Of a DNA stretch of 64,000 bases, positions 33,542 to 43,452 are shown in pieces. Each line of letters begins with the position of its first letter. The first letter of the stretch is position 1. The DNA is from DATJGF01 sp035495315. GTDB lineage: Bacteria; Verrucomicrobiota; Verrucomicrobiia; Limisphaerales; UBA8199. Both the position numbers and the translations under genes were made by a program. Location of the stretch: positions 1 through 64,000 of the forward strand of contig DATJGF010000177.1 in the NCBI GenBank assembly GCA_035495315.1, in the 5' to 3' direction. The notes under the pieces were generated by a model, which was given only the letters and a program-made list of their open reading frames with translations, did not search any database and was not told the DNA's origin.

Positions 33542-34714
33542 ATGCACGAGCAAAACTGGACCAGTCGGCGACGCGTGGAAGCGGCTCTCAATCATCAAGA
33601 ACCCGACCGCGTCCCTTACGATCTAGGCGGGACAATCCTGACCGGTATTCATGAACAGGCCTATCGCCGCTTGCGTTCGCGTCTGGGCTTGCCGGAAAAA
33701 CAGGTTCAGATTGAGGATCCCATCCAACAGCTTGCGGTGGTCGACGAGGATGTGAAGCGCCGTTTAAAGGTGGATGTTTACGGCATCAACCCCGGCAAAG
33801 CGCGTGCCCCCTCTCCTCCTCCATGGAACGAGGACGAGTACGACAAACTCCTCGACGAATGGGGTATTGAATGGTGGAAACCCAAAGAGGGCGGGTTTTA
33901 TTATGATATGCGGCGTCACCCCTTAGCCGAAATCGATACCGTAGCAGCACTTGCCAATTACAAGTTTCCAGACCCACTCGACTCTGGACGCTATGAAGGC
34001 CTGGCCGAACGGGCTGATGACCTAATGAATCGCCGTCAGCTGGCGTATGTGCTCGGACGCAATGCGCCTGGCATTTTTGAAATCGCGCTGTGGATGCGCG
34101 GGTTTGAGAACTTCTATTGCGACATGCTCGCCAACACCGCATTCGCGGAGGCCCTGCTCGACATCATCATGGAAATCAAAATGAAGTACTGGGCGCGCGC
34201 TCTCGAATTTGTGGGCCCTAATGTGATGATGGTTTCTGAGGCCGACGACCTGGCGAGTCAGGATCGGTGCCTGGTTAGTCCCGAGCTCTATCGCAAACTC
34301 ATCAAGCCCCGGCACACAAAGCTATTCAGCTTCATCAAACGCCAGGCGCGCGTTCCGATTAAGATTTTTTATCACTCTTGCGGGGCTATTGCCGAGCTGA
34401 TCCCGGACTTAATTGAATCCGGTATTGACGTCCTCAATCCAGTGCAGGTCAGCGCGGCAGGCATGGATACCAGGCAGCTTAAAAAGAATTTCGGCAAAGA
34501 GATTACTTTCTATGGAGGCGGTATCGACACCCAGCAGGTGTTGCCACACGGCACGCCAACCCAGGTCCGTGATGAGGTCAGGCGACGCATCGATGATTTG
34601 GCACCCGGCGGCGGATTCATCTTCAATACCGTCCACAATATCCAGGCCGACGTCCCTCCTGAAAATATTGTCGCGATGTGGGAGACGCTGCGAGAACACG
34701 GAACCTACAACTGA
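33542..34714 (+). CDS. Uroporphyrinogen decarboxylase-family (URO-D) protein, probable methyltransferase-like
   Basis: 390 residues. Opens with TSRRRVEAALNHQEPDRVPYDLGG, the typical N-terminus of the non-haem URO-D family (MtaA/CmuA-like). FYHSCGAIAELIPDLIESGIDVLNPVQ contains the H-x-C pair used for zinc in corrinoid:coenzyme M-type methyltransferases, and FYGGGIDTQQVLP the terminal barrel strand. It is too divergent for HemE, which lacks the H-x-C. Verrucomicrobial relatives are numerous and near sugar or aromatic catabolism genes. It ends 11 bases before an MFS sugar transporter, so the two are probably one operon. Confidence 0.8.
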   Translation: MHEQNWTSRRRVEAALNHQEPDRVPYDLGGTILTGIHEQAYRRLRSRLGLPEKQVQIEDPIQQLAVVDEDVKRRLKVDVYGINPGKARAPSPPPWNEDEYDKLLDEWGIEWWKPKEGGFYYDMRRHPLAEIDTVAALANYKFPDPLDSGRYEGLAERADDLMNRRQLAYVLGRNAPGIFEIALWMRGFENFYCDMLANTAFAEALLDIIMEIKMKYWARALEFVGPNVMMVSEADDLASQDRCLVSPELYRKLIKPRHTKLFSFIKRQARVPIKIFYHSCGAIAELIPDLIESGIDVLNPVQVSAAGMDTRQLKKNFGKEITFYGGGIDTQQVLPHGTPTQVRDEVRRRIDDLAPGGGFIFNTVHNIQADVPPENIVAMWETLREHGTYN

Positions 34715-34725
34715 CTTTATATTTC

Positions 34726-36153
34726 ATGGGCCAGGTTAGGGCACCAGCGCCGCCGCACGCGAACGCAATCGAGACAAATCTCTCTTATCTAATTCCGATT
34801 TGCCTGGTCGCCACCCTGGGTGGCCTCCTGTTTGGTTATGACACCGGCGTGATTTCGGGCGCGATTGAATTCCTCACAGCACGTTTCCACTTAAGCGTCC
34901 TGATGAAGGGGTGGGCCTCCGGCTGCGTTCTAATTGGCTGTGCCCTGGGCGTCCTGATCGTTGGACCCATCTCGGATCGCTTTGGACGCAGGCCTGCCAT
35001 GCTGCTGGCGGCTGTATTCTTTGTGGTCTCAAGTCTCGGCACGGCCCTGCCACGCGATATAAATACCTTCATTCTCTTTCGTTTTCTAGCCGGTTTAGCC
35101 ATCGGCATCGCTTCAATGTCGACGCCGATGTACATTGCCGAAATCGGTCCGGCTCATTTGCGCGGCCGCCTCGTATCGCTCAACCAAATCGCGATCGTCG
35201 CGGGCATCGTCCTGGTTTATTTTATCAACTATTTTATTGCTCGATTTGGAGATCAAAGCTGGAATGAAACCAATGGCTGGCGTTTGATGTTTGCCAGCGG
35301 CGTCTTACCCGCCGTGGTCTTTGCGGTGTTTCTGGTCTTTATTCCGGAGAGCCCGCGATGGTTGCTCGCCAACGGACAGTCGGAGCAAGCCCAGGGCATT
35401 CTCGCGAAGATTGGGGGCCACGTCTATGCGGCCGCAGAAATCACTGCAATACACACGGTCTTGCTCGCCGAGAAAGCGACGTGGACCGAACTGTTCTCGC
35501 CGGCGCTCCGTCGGCCCTTGCTCGTCGGCATCCTGCTTGCCATTTTTCAGCAGGTTACCGGTATCAACGTCTTCATCTACTTTGGCACTACAATTTTCAA
35601 GAACATGAGCGGGTCGACCGGTGTTGAAGCCGGCATGCTGCAGCAGATTATCGTGGGGGGCGCCAGTGCTGCCGCGACCTTGGTGGCCATCGCCACCGTC
35701 GACAAATGGGGACGCAAGCCTCTGATGTATCTGGGTACCGCTGGTATGGGTGCCAGCCTCCTAGCCATGGGACTCATGGCTCAAATCATCCCCAATCTCG
35801 ATACCGTCAGTCGCTGGATGCTCCTCTTCATCGTGCTTTACGTGATTTGCTTTGGCCTCTCGGTCGGCCCGGTTACCTGGGTTATTCTTTCAGAAATATT
35901 TCCTACGGCGGTTCGTGGACGGGCGCTTGGCCTGGCGACTTTCTTTCTCTGGCTCGCAGATTACGCCGTCACTCAAACCTTTCCGATTCTCGATGCTCCG
36001 GATTCCTGGTTTGTCCGGCAGTTCCGTCACGCCTTCGCCTTCTATCTCTACGCGAGTTGTTGTGGGCTGCTCATGCTGGTCCTTCGAGTCATGGTCCCGG
36101 AAACTAAAGGCAAATCCCTGGAACAGATCGAAGGAGCTTGGCGGCAATATTAA
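34726..36153 (+). CDS. Sugar:proton symporter, MFS (XylE/GalP-like)
   Basis: 475 residues with twelve membrane helices. The sugar-porter family signatures are complete: GGLLFGYDTGVISGAI in helix 1, DRFGRRPAML in loop 2-3, PESPRWLLANGQ in the central loop, QQVTGINVFIYF in helix 7, DKWGRKPLMY in loop 8-9 and VPETKGKSLEQIE at the C-terminus. It should import a hexose or pentose with protons across the inner membrane. I start at the ATG at 34726, 11 bases after the URO-D gene; an earlier codon at 34678 lies within that gene. Confidence 0.93.
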   Translation: MGQVRAPAPPHANAIETNLSYLIPICLVATLGGLLFGYDTGVISGAIEFLTARFHLSVLMKGWASGCVLIGCALGVLIVGPISDRFGRRPAMLLAAVFFVVSSLGTALPRDINTFILFRFLAGLAIGIASMSTPMYIAEIGPAHLRGRLVSLNQIAIVAGIVLVYFINYFIARFGDQSWNETNGWRLMFASGVLPAVVFAVFLVFIPESPRWLLANGQSEQAQGILAKIGGHVYAAAEITAIHTVLLAEKATWTELFSPALRRPLLVGILLAIFQQVTGINVFIYFGTTIFKNMSGSTGVEAGMLQQIIVGGASAAATLVAIATVDKWGRKPLMYLGTAGMGASLLAMGLMAQIIPNLDTVSRWMLLFIVLYVICFGLSVGPVTWVILSEIFPTAVRGRALGLATFFLWLADYAVTQTFPILDAPDSWFVRQFRHAFAFYLYASCCGLLMLVLRVMVPETKGKSLEQIEGAWRQY

Positions 36154-36383
36154 GACAGTCCAATACGCTAATTTTTTCTGCCAGACAGCATTCCGTAAAT
36201 AGACCGACAAGGCTCCGTAATCATTCGTGTGGAGCTCCGGATACGCCCGACGTAAAGTTTGTAGCACTCCAGTTAGTTTGTTGGCGCTGGTTTGGGATCC
36301 TTTTATACCAATCGGCGTTAAGAATTCCTACTGGCACGACACAGTCATACGGGGTTGTAGCTTACGGACGGAAGGCGATGGTC

Positions 36384-39300
36384 ATGGGTGTTGCGAGGGT
36401 TCTCCTGGCGCTTGGGCTAGAGGTCGGGTTCGTTATCTCGGTTGCAGCTACGCAGCCGATGGTCGCAATCCACGATTCCGAATTAACCCGTGCCTTGGAA
36501 ACAATACCCGCGTCCGGTTCGACTCCTTCCGGGAGCGGGACTACCGGTTTTCAGTGGTGGCCGACAACTTGGCATTACTTCGTCATGCCAAACTCGGTCA
36601 AGGAAGCGTTGCGTTCAGACGGCACCCTGTTTGCAGTTCTTAAAGACTCAGACATAAGCACCGGCAACTTGCTCGATGCGAACGGTAACCCAGTCTATCC
36701 GATTCTGATCAGTCTTTCTGCCGAAGCCATCCGCGACGACGAAATTGCCCGATTGACCAACTACGTCGTAGCGGGTGGCTTTCTGTTTATCGGCGGCTCC
36801 TCCTTTACACGGCGCATCGATGGCACACCTCGTGGCGATTTTGCGATCGGAAATGTGATGGGCCTGCACAGCAGTACTGCCGGGCTCGCCAATTGGGTAG
36901 ATAATTCCACCTTCTCCAAGACTGTCGACCATCGATTAATCAGTCATATCCCCCCGGGTGATTTGACCTGGCAAATGCCTTCTTCCGCGGATGAGGTTTC
37001 CTGGACGGTACCCTACCACTTAAACGGGCAGAATCCGAGCAACCGTCCGCACTCAATTTGGCAGGTTCAGTCCAGCGACGCCCTGGTCATCGCCCAGGCG
37101 GACAACCAGCCCTATCTGCTGGTCAAGCAATACGGCAAAGGCCTGATCATTTACGACGCCGCGATGCAGCCTTTGGTGGGGCATGGCGGGTGGTCTCCTG
37201 GGATGTATGCCTACGGCATTATCCGTAATGCCATCCAATGGGCATTTGAAAGCGCCCGGGCGCCGATCCCCAAACTCAGTCCTTGGCCGTTCGCCTACGA
37301 TGCGGCCGTCATGTTCCGCCACGACATGGAAGCCATCCCCGCCCGCATTGCTTCAATCGAAGGTTCAGCCCAGTTCGAGCAAAGCAACGGCGCCAAAGGC
37401 GATTATTACTTTTGTACCGGCGCCGTGCGGCTGGATATGCTGAACTCGACCCGCAACGATATGCTTGCCAGTCTGCGGCGGGCCGCTTCTTTGTACGGTG
37501 CTACCATCGGTCCGCACAATGGGGGTCTGACGAACATTAACCCTGTTTACAACCCGCCTTTGGTCTCCATCGAAGCCAATCTCAACAGGTTGCTCAGCGA
37601 AGGATGGCTCACCGACAACTCACCTTATACACCGCCTCTAGCTCCGCTGATTGACAATGATTATGATTATTGGCATTGGGGACCGGATGAGCTGTTGGAC
37701 GTGGCCACTGTTCCTGCCGGTTTCGCAAATGCCCGCACCTACGTATTCGCCTCGCTGTCCAACTCCTTCCATGACGTTGAAGCGTGGGGAATTACCAATG
37801 GCGGCCCGCGCAGTTGGGTTTCTCCGTTTTTTAACGCTACTCGCGATGGGTCATATCAGATAGAGGAACAACTGGGTATCAAAATTGCCGGCGATGACAA
37901 GCTGACCCCGTTTCCCCATTGGGTGTTTTCGACACAAACGCCCGATAAATACTATTCGTTCGTAAGCCTGCCGGTCAGCGACTGGTTTGTCGGCTCACAA
38001 GTGGCTCAATCATTGGAGAATAGTCACGGCTCCGCCACAATGCGGCAGTTGATCGACTATTATTATAACCTTGGGGCTTTAATAAATCTTTATAACCACA
38101 GCTCCTCAGACGGGACAGGGCCAGACGGCAGTCTTCCATCCGAGTACGTCACTTACAGCCTGGATCCCGCGTTGCACCCGAGAGTATGGTCGGCGAACGC
38201 CACGGGCATTTATTCGTGGTGGCTTCAACGGGCGAAAGCCACCATTTCCAGTGCCGTTACTTTTAATGGCAATCAAGTCGTAACTTCCGTCTCGGTCATC
38301 GGAGCGACCGACCCGACTATGTCGATCGAATTGGCTCTTCCTGCGGGCGCAAAAACCGGTTTGCAGGTGCGTACCAACAGCGTCTTGGCCGCGGGTAACG
38401 CGTATCGACTGAACGGCCAAACTTTGAAAGTGCTCGTTGGTTCCTTGGTCCAAACCGTTCAAGTTTCCTATACTCTGAATCCCCAGGCTGCCGATGATTT
38501 TTACACCGTTCCGACTGATATGAGCTTGGCGGTTCCGGCTCCGGGAGTTTTGGCGAACGATTCTGATCCCAACGGTATGGCCAATGCGACTGCACAGCTC
38601 GTCAACGGCCCAGTCAACGGGAGTCTAACCTTAAACAACAGCGGCTCGTTTACTTACCATCCTAATTCAGGTTTCACCGGGATCGATTGGTTCACTTATC
38701 AATTGATTGATGGCCAGGTCGCTTCATCTGCGGCCATAGTTCTGATGTCTGTGGCCCCATCCGGCGGGCTGTTCTACGACAACTTTGTCAGACCGAACGA
38801 GCCCGGCATTTTATCTCCGTGGCAAGTCCAGTCCGGCAACTGGACTGTCACCGGCGGGGCAATGCAAACGGGCCCGAATCCAACAGCCAGCTACGCCTTC
38901 GCTACCGTCACCAACAACTGGACGGATTATTCTGTGCAGTGCCGAATACAATTCCCAGCCGGCGCGTTCGGCGGTGGTTTGGGTGGGAGAGTCAACCCTG
39001 CGACGGGTGCTCATTATGCGGCTTGGGTTTATCCCGAAGGTTCCTCCGGGGGATCGTCTGTGCTAAAGCTGGTTAAGTTTCAGACCTGGACAACTTTTGG
39101 CTACAACGGTTCCAGCTCTGTTCCGGTCACACAAGTTAATCTCCCTGCAGTAGGAACCGGAGCTCATTTGCTTAAGCTGGCGTTTCAGGGCAGCCGAATC
39201 ACCATCTATTACGATGGCACTCAGATGCTGAGTGTGACCGACGTTGAGCCGCAGCCTTATTTGAGCGGCGGCATCAGCTTGGATGGTTGGACCGACGCCA

Positions 39301-42296
39301 CGCAGTATGTTCTCAGTGCCGAAGACGTCCTGGTGCAGCCTTTAGTTGTAAATGACAGCTACACGGTCAATCAGGGCGCCATACTTAATGTGCCCGCGCC
39401 TGGTTTATTAGGCAACGACACTGAGGTTTATGGAACTACTCTCTCCGCCAGTTCATTAGCGGGTCCCACACACGGAAGCTTGAGCTTTGGCGCCGATGGC
39501 TCATTCACCTATACCCCGGTAGCGAGTTTTTCCGGGACGGACAGTTTTACTTATCGCGTCTTTGACGGAGCACAGAACCTGGGGTCTGGCAATGTTGCTA
39601 TTACTGTCACACCCGGCGCAATTAAACCTCAATTGGTGGTTACCGCCGATGCCCAGGCCCGCGATTATGGACAGGCTAACCCCTCATTTACGGGTACAAT
39701 TACAGGACTGCAAAATGGCGACAACATCACTGCAACTTACAGCTCAACCGCGACGGCCAACAGTCCAGTCGGCACATACACGATTGTTCCTGTGCTGAAT
39801 GATCCCGGCGGAAAACTGCCCAACTATACTGTTGTAATTAACAACGGGATACTCACAGTAAATCCTGTAGCCCTCAACGTCACGGCTACCGGGATAAATA
39901 AGGGTTACGATGGAACCGCGATCGCGAACATCCAATTGTTTGACGATCGCCTTTTCGGAGACAATTTGACGGTGACTTATGCCAATGCCGGTTTTGCCGA
40001 CAAGAACGTTGGCACGAGCAAGTCGGTCAGCATTACCGGCATCTCAATCACTGGCCCGGATTCGGGCAATTACACACCCAACAGTACGGCTAATGCCATT
40101 GCCTCCATTACGGCGCGTCCGTTGACTGTGACGGCAGTTTCTGACAGCAAGATCTATGATGGCACGACCGCGTCGGCGGGCCTGCCGGGACTCACGGGAG
40201 CAATTGCGGTCGGTGATAGCGCGTTATTTTCGCAGAGCTATGACACGCGGAGCGCAGGGACGGGCAAGACGCTAACGCCAGGTGGAGCGGTAAGCGATGG
40301 GAACGGGGGAAACAATTACAATGTGACCTTTGTTGCCAATACGACCGGGGTAATTACGCCGCGGGGTCTGACGGGCAGCGTCACTGCGGCCAACAAGGTG
40401 TACGATGGAAGCACAACCTCTCTAATCAATGCCCGTACGGTGACAGGAGTGTTGGGAACTGATGTCGTAAGTTACGTCGGAGGCACGGCAAGTTTCACTG
40501 ACAAGAACATTGGCACCGGTAAGACGGTAACGGCCAGTGGACTGAGTCTGAGTGGAGCGGACGCTGGCAATTACACTGTCAACAGCAGCGCGAGTACGAC
40601 CGCAAACATTACTGCCACCAGTCTAACGGTGACAGCCAGTGCGCAGGACAAGGTGTATGACGGGACGACCTTGGCGAATGTGACCCTGTCGGACAACCGA
40701 GCCAATGGGGACGTGCTGAGTGCCAGTTATACGAGTGCGATTTTCGTGGATAAGAACGTAGGGGTGGCAAAAGCCGTAAGTGTTAGCGGCATTACGATCA
40801 GCGGTACGGACGCGGCTAATTACACCGCCAACACGACAGCCAGCGCCAGCGCCGCGATTACGGCGCGAGGGTTGACGGTTACGGCGGTGAGTGACAATCG
40901 GGTATATGACGGTACGACTGGTTCGGTGGGGGTGCCGAGTATGACGGGGACATTGGCTGCTGGAGACAGTGGAGGGTTTACGCAGAGCTATGATACGCGC
41001 AACGTGGGAACGGGTAAGACGCTAACGCCTGGGGGAGCGGTAAGCGATGGGAATGGAGGGAACAATTACAGTGTGACGTTTGTGGCCAATACGACGGGGG
41101 TGATTCTGGCGCGGAGTCTGACGGGCAGCATTACCGCAGGCAGCAGGGTATATGATGGGACCACAGCGGCGGTAATTAGCAGTCGGACGGTGACGGGGGT
41201 ATTGGGCAATGATGTCGTAAGCTACAGCGGAGGGACGGCAAATTTCAATGACAAGAACATTGGCACCGGCAAGACGGTAACGGCCAGTGGCCTGAGTTTG
41301 AGTGGGGCTGACGCCGGAAATTATAGTGTCAACACCAGCGCCAGTACGATGGCGAATATCACTCCGGCGATGCTCACTATCAGCGCTGATAACAAGAGCA
41401 AGACTATGGGAACCGCCAATCCACCTCTGACGGCGACTTTCAGCGGCTTTGTCGATAGTAATGACTTCAGCAGTGTGAGTGGTGTTCCGATGCTCACTAC
41501 GACGGCGAACCAAAGCAGCCCCATCGGTAACTATCCGATTAATGTGGCCGCCGGCTCACTCAACGTGGCTAATTACAACTTTACTTTTCTCCCTGGGACA
41601 TTGTCGGTGATGCCGCCGCCCAATACTGCGCCGGTATTGCCGGTCCAGGCAGATCGCCAGCTCCAGGACCTGACCACGTTGAGAGTTGTCAACACCGCTT
41701 CAGATTCCGATATTCCTGCGAACAATCTTATATACCAATTTCTAGCCGCGCCTGATGGTGCCAACTTGAGTTCGCAGGGTGTTATTACATGGACGCCCAA
41801 CCTGGCTCAAAGTCCGACCACGAACACATTCACGACCGTTGTCACTGACGATGGGGTGCCACCGTTGAGCGCGACCAACAGTTTCGTGGTTTTTGTCACT
41901 GGACCTTATGACGGTATCGACCTTCGTGACCCCATCCAGGCGGCAAATGACTTGGACGGCGATGGGGTACCAAATCTGGTGGAATACGCTCTTGGCACCG
42001 ATCCCAGAAAGCCCGCCGGGTCTGAAAATGCAATGGTGACCTCCTTTATCGAGAACAACAGCTCACAATATCTGTCTATACAGTTCCGGCGACGTCTTAG
42101 CAGCCCCGGCGTGCCCCTCCAGTACTTGCCAGAAGTCTCTGGCGATCGCCAAACGTGGTTCTCCGACAGCACACATGTGCAAGTAATCAGTGTCACTCCG
42201 CTGGACGAGCAGTTTGAGAGCGTGACGGTGCGCGATCAGACTCGGTTGGAAGCGACAACTCCTCGCTTCATTCGGTTGCGAGTTATCGAAAACTGA
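36384..42296 (+). CDS. Giant secreted protein: deacetylase-like N-terminal half, cadherin-like, LamG and YDG/MBG repeats
   Basis: 1970 residues. Signal peptide 1-24 (VLLALGLEVGFVISVAA). Residues about 40-290 form an alpha/beta domain (RLTNYVVAGGFLFIGGSSF). About 300-470 looks like a NodB-type polysaccharide deacetylase, with MFRHDME and IGPHNGG as candidate metal motifs. Two cadherin-like domains (about 695-790, 990-1080) flank a LamG-like domain (about 795-985). Then come an MBG domain, six YDG-type repeats of 82-85 residues (1164-1663), another MBG, an Ig-like domain, and DLDGDGVPNLVEYALGTDP (calcium-binding TSP3-like). I choose the ATG at 36384, with GAAGG eight bases upstream. It is likely a cell-surface or secreted glycan-modifying adhesin. 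Confidence 0.82.
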   Translation: MGVARVLLALGLEVGFVISVAATQPMVAIHDSELTRALETIPASGSTPSGSGTTGFQWWPTTWHYFVMPNSVKEALRSDGTLFAVLKDSDISTGNLLDANGNPVYPILISLSAEAIRDDEIARLTNYVVAGGFLFIGGSSFTRRIDGTPRGDFAIGNVMGLHSSTAGLANWVDNSTFSKTVDHRLISHIPPGDLTWQMPSSADEVSWTVPYHLNGQNPSNRPHSIWQVQSSDALVIAQADNQPYLLVKQYGKGLIIYDAAMQPLVGHGGWSPGMYAYGIIRNAIQWAFESARAPIPKLSPWPFAYDAAVMFRHDMEAIPARIASIEGSAQFEQSNGAKGDYYFCTGAVRLDMLNSTRNDMLASLRRAASLYGATIGPHNGGLTNINPVYNPPLVSIEANLNRLLSEGWLTDNSPYTPPLAPLIDNDYDYWHWGPDELLDVATVPAGFANARTYVFASLSNSFHDVEAWGITNGGPRSWVSPFFNATRDGSYQIEEQLGIKIAGDDKLTPFPHWVFSTQTPDKYYSFVSLPVSDWFVGSQVAQSLENSHGSATMRQLIDYYYNLGALINLYNHSSSDGTGPDGSLPSEYVTYSLDPALHPRVWSANATGIYSWWLQRAKATISSAVTFNGNQVVTSVSVIGATDPTMSIELALPAGAKTGLQVRTNSVLAAGNAYRLNGQTLKVLVGSLVQTVQVSYTLNPQAADDFYTVPTDMSLAVPAPGVLANDSDPNGMANATAQLVNGPVNGSLTLNNSGSFTYHPNSGFTGIDWFTYQLIDGQVASSAAIVLMSVAPSGGLFYDNFVRPNEPGILSPWQVQSGNWTVTGGAMQTGPNPTASYAFATVTNNWTDYSVQCRIQFPAGAFGGGLGGRVNPATGAHYAAWVYPEGSSGGSSVLKLVKFQTWTTFGYNGSSSVPVTQVNLPAVGTGAHLLKLAFQGSRITIYYDGTQMLSVTDVEPQPYLSGGISLDGWTDATQYVLSAEDVLVQPLVVNDSYTVNQGAILNVPAPGLLGNDTEVYGTTLSASSLAGPTHGSLSFGADGSFTYTPVASFSGTDSFTYRVFDGAQNLGSGNVAITVTPGAIKPQLVVTADAQARDYGQANPSFTGTITGLQNGDNITATYSSTATANSPVGTYTIVPVLNDPGGKLPNYTVVINNGILTVNPVALNVTATGINKGYDGTAIANIQLFDDRLFGDNLTVTYANAGFADKNVGTSKSVSITGISITGPDSGNYTPNSTANAIASITARPLTVTAVSDSKIYDGTTASAGLPGLTGAIAVGDSALFSQSYDTRSAGTGKTLTPGGAVSDGNGGNNYNVTFVANTTGVITPRGLTGSVTAANKVYDGSTTSLINARTVTGVLGTDVVSYVGGTASFTDKNIGTGKTVTASGLSLSGADAGNYTVNSSASTTANITATSLTVTASAQDKVYDGTTLANVTLSDNRANGDVLSASYTSAIFVDKNVGVAKAVSVSGITISGTDAANYTANTTASASAAITARGLTVTAVSDNRVYDGTTGSVGVPSMTGTLAAGDSGGFTQSYDTRNVGTGKTLTPGGAVSDGNGGNNYSVTFVANTTGVILARSLTGSITAGSRVYDGTTAAVISSRTVTGVLGNDVVSYSGGTANFNDKNIGTGKTVTASGLSLSGADAGNYSVNTSASTMANITPAMLTISADNKSKTMGTANPPLTATFSGFVDSNDFSSVSGVPMLTTTANQSSPIGNYPINVAAGSLNVANYNFTFLPGTLSVMPPPNTAPVLPVQADRQLQDLTTLRVVNTASDSDIPANNLIYQFLAAPDGANLSSQGVITWTPNLAQSPTTNTFTTVVTDDGVPPLSATNSFVVFVTGPYDGIDLRDPIQAANDLDGDGVPNLVEYALGTDPRKPAGSENAMVTSFIENNSSQYLSIQFRRRLSSPGVPLQYLPEVSGDRQTWFSDSTHVQVISVTPLDEQFESVTVRDQTRLEATTPRFIRLRVIEN
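39873..41372 (+). repeat. Tandem 750-bp higher-order repeat in the giant gene
   Basis: Six YDG-type domains fall into two triplets, 39873-40622 and 40623-41372, each exactly 750 bases. Domain 1 resembles 4 (KGYDGT / KVYDGT, DKNVG), 2 resembles 5 (FSQSYDTR / FTQSYDTR, then GTGKTLTPGGAVSDGNGGNN), and 3 resembles 6 (DKNIGTGKTVTASGLSLSGA). Runs of identical bases are long between the second and third units, e.g. AAGACGCTAACGCC and ACAAGAACATTGGCACCGG. The third-period drift shows the copies are under coding constraint. Confidence 0.9.
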
Positions 42297-42308
42297 AAAG
42301 ATGTTTAG

Positions 42309-43337
42309 ATGAAACGACCAATGCTTAAGCCCATCATCAAAACGGCCTTCGCTCTCGGTATTGCCGCCGTTACCGTCGCCACACACGCCACGGTTATCGA
42401 AACGACTTCCCCCATCTGCGTCGGTGCCCTGACCCCTATACAGGGCAATGGCGGTTCCGGTGTTAAAATCAGTGGCTTCTCTCAACGCATGGTACAGCCG
42501 GTGCAATATGCCGGCACGGTCACTAGCGCACTACACACGTCGCTGGGCGATTCCAATGCGACCTGGGTAAATGGGCAGTTTGGTGCCAACGGGATCGCGG
42601 CTTATGTCGAATTCGACAACGGTTGGACCATTGATATCGCCGACACCAGCGCAAGTAGCCAGACGCTGGTCCTGGCGGGGAATCTCGACGGAATCGTCGC
42701 GGTTGGCAACGCTTACCGTATCCGCCCACACATGACGGTTGCCGCTTTGTTTGGCCCTAACAATGAAAGTGGTCTCCTGGCTGGGCTCAATCCTGCTCAA
42801 TCCGACAATATCCTCTTATCGATTCCGCAAACCCAACAAACCCTGACGATTTTTTACTTCAGCAACGCTCTGGCAAAAGGCTGGTTGCGAGCCGATTTTT
42901 CGCCCGTGGGTAACCAGATCATTTACCCTGAACAAGGCGTGCTCGTGCGTCGGATCGTCCCGGGTGATATCAATCTTCTGACATTAGGAGTCGTTCGGGC
43001 CGGAGTAATCGCCGTCCCCGTGGAACCTGGGTTCAACATTTTGGGAACCTTGAAAAGCTCCAGCAACCTGCCACTGTCAGCCTTAAATCTTTACACCGGC
43101 GATCTCAACACGGGTATTGCCAGCGGACTGAATCTGGTAGATAGCGATGTTCTGCTGATGTTGCAGCCAGACGGTTCAACGCGCAGCTTTTTCTATTTCA
43201 AAAATGCGGCCTTTTCAGGGTGGCTCGATGCCTCCTTCAACTCAGCCGATTTGACCTTGGTTAACGCCGGAACTTGTTTCTTCATTCGGCGCAAACCCTC
43301 TAACGGGCCCTTTTTCTGGACCATTCCCTCCGAGTAA
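42309..43337 (+). CDS. Exported TIGR02597-like protein
   Basis: 342 residues, 12 bases after the giant gene and probably co-transcribed. A signal peptide (TAFALGIAAVTVATHA) precedes a beta-rich protein with repeated motifs: TVAALFGPNNESGLLAGLNPAQSDNI (quoted in part as LFGPNNESGLLAG), FYFSNALAKGWLRADF, GVLVRRIVPGD, then a second half with LNLVDSDVLLMLQPDG, FYFKNAAFSGWLDASF and GTCFFIRRK. The two halves look like an internal duplication. The pattern matches my recollection of the TIGR02597 family, known mainly from Verrucomicrobiota and of unknown function. Confidence 0.7.
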   Translation: MKRPMLKPIIKTAFALGIAAVTVATHATVIETTSPICVGALTPIQGNGGSGVKISGFSQRMVQPVQYAGTVTSALHTSLGDSNATWVNGQFGANGIAAYVEFDNGWTIDIADTSASSQTLVLAGNLDGIVAVGNAYRIRPHMTVAALFGPNNESGLLAGLNPAQSDNILLSIPQTQQTLTIFYFSNALAKGWLRADFSPVGNQIIYPEQGVLVRRIVPGDINLLTLGVVRAGVIAVPVEPGFNILGTLKSSSNLPLSALNLYTGDLNTGIASGLNLVDSDVLLMLQPDGSTRSFFYFKNAAFSGWLDASFNSADLTLVNAGTCFFIRRKPSNGPFFWTIPSE

Positions 43338-43452
43338 ATCCAACTGTAAGGCAACCAGACACTGTTAGCCTGGATAGGCGAGGGTACGCCGCGACCTCAC
43401 AAACTTTTTCTTGGCAGGTTAGCGCTGAATTGGCAGGGTGGAATGCAACCAC

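Noticed and set aside
39620..41620. CRISPR-like array in the repeat region
   Set aside because: The repeats are about 250-base coding units with a 750-base period inside an open frame, not short direct repeats with spacers.
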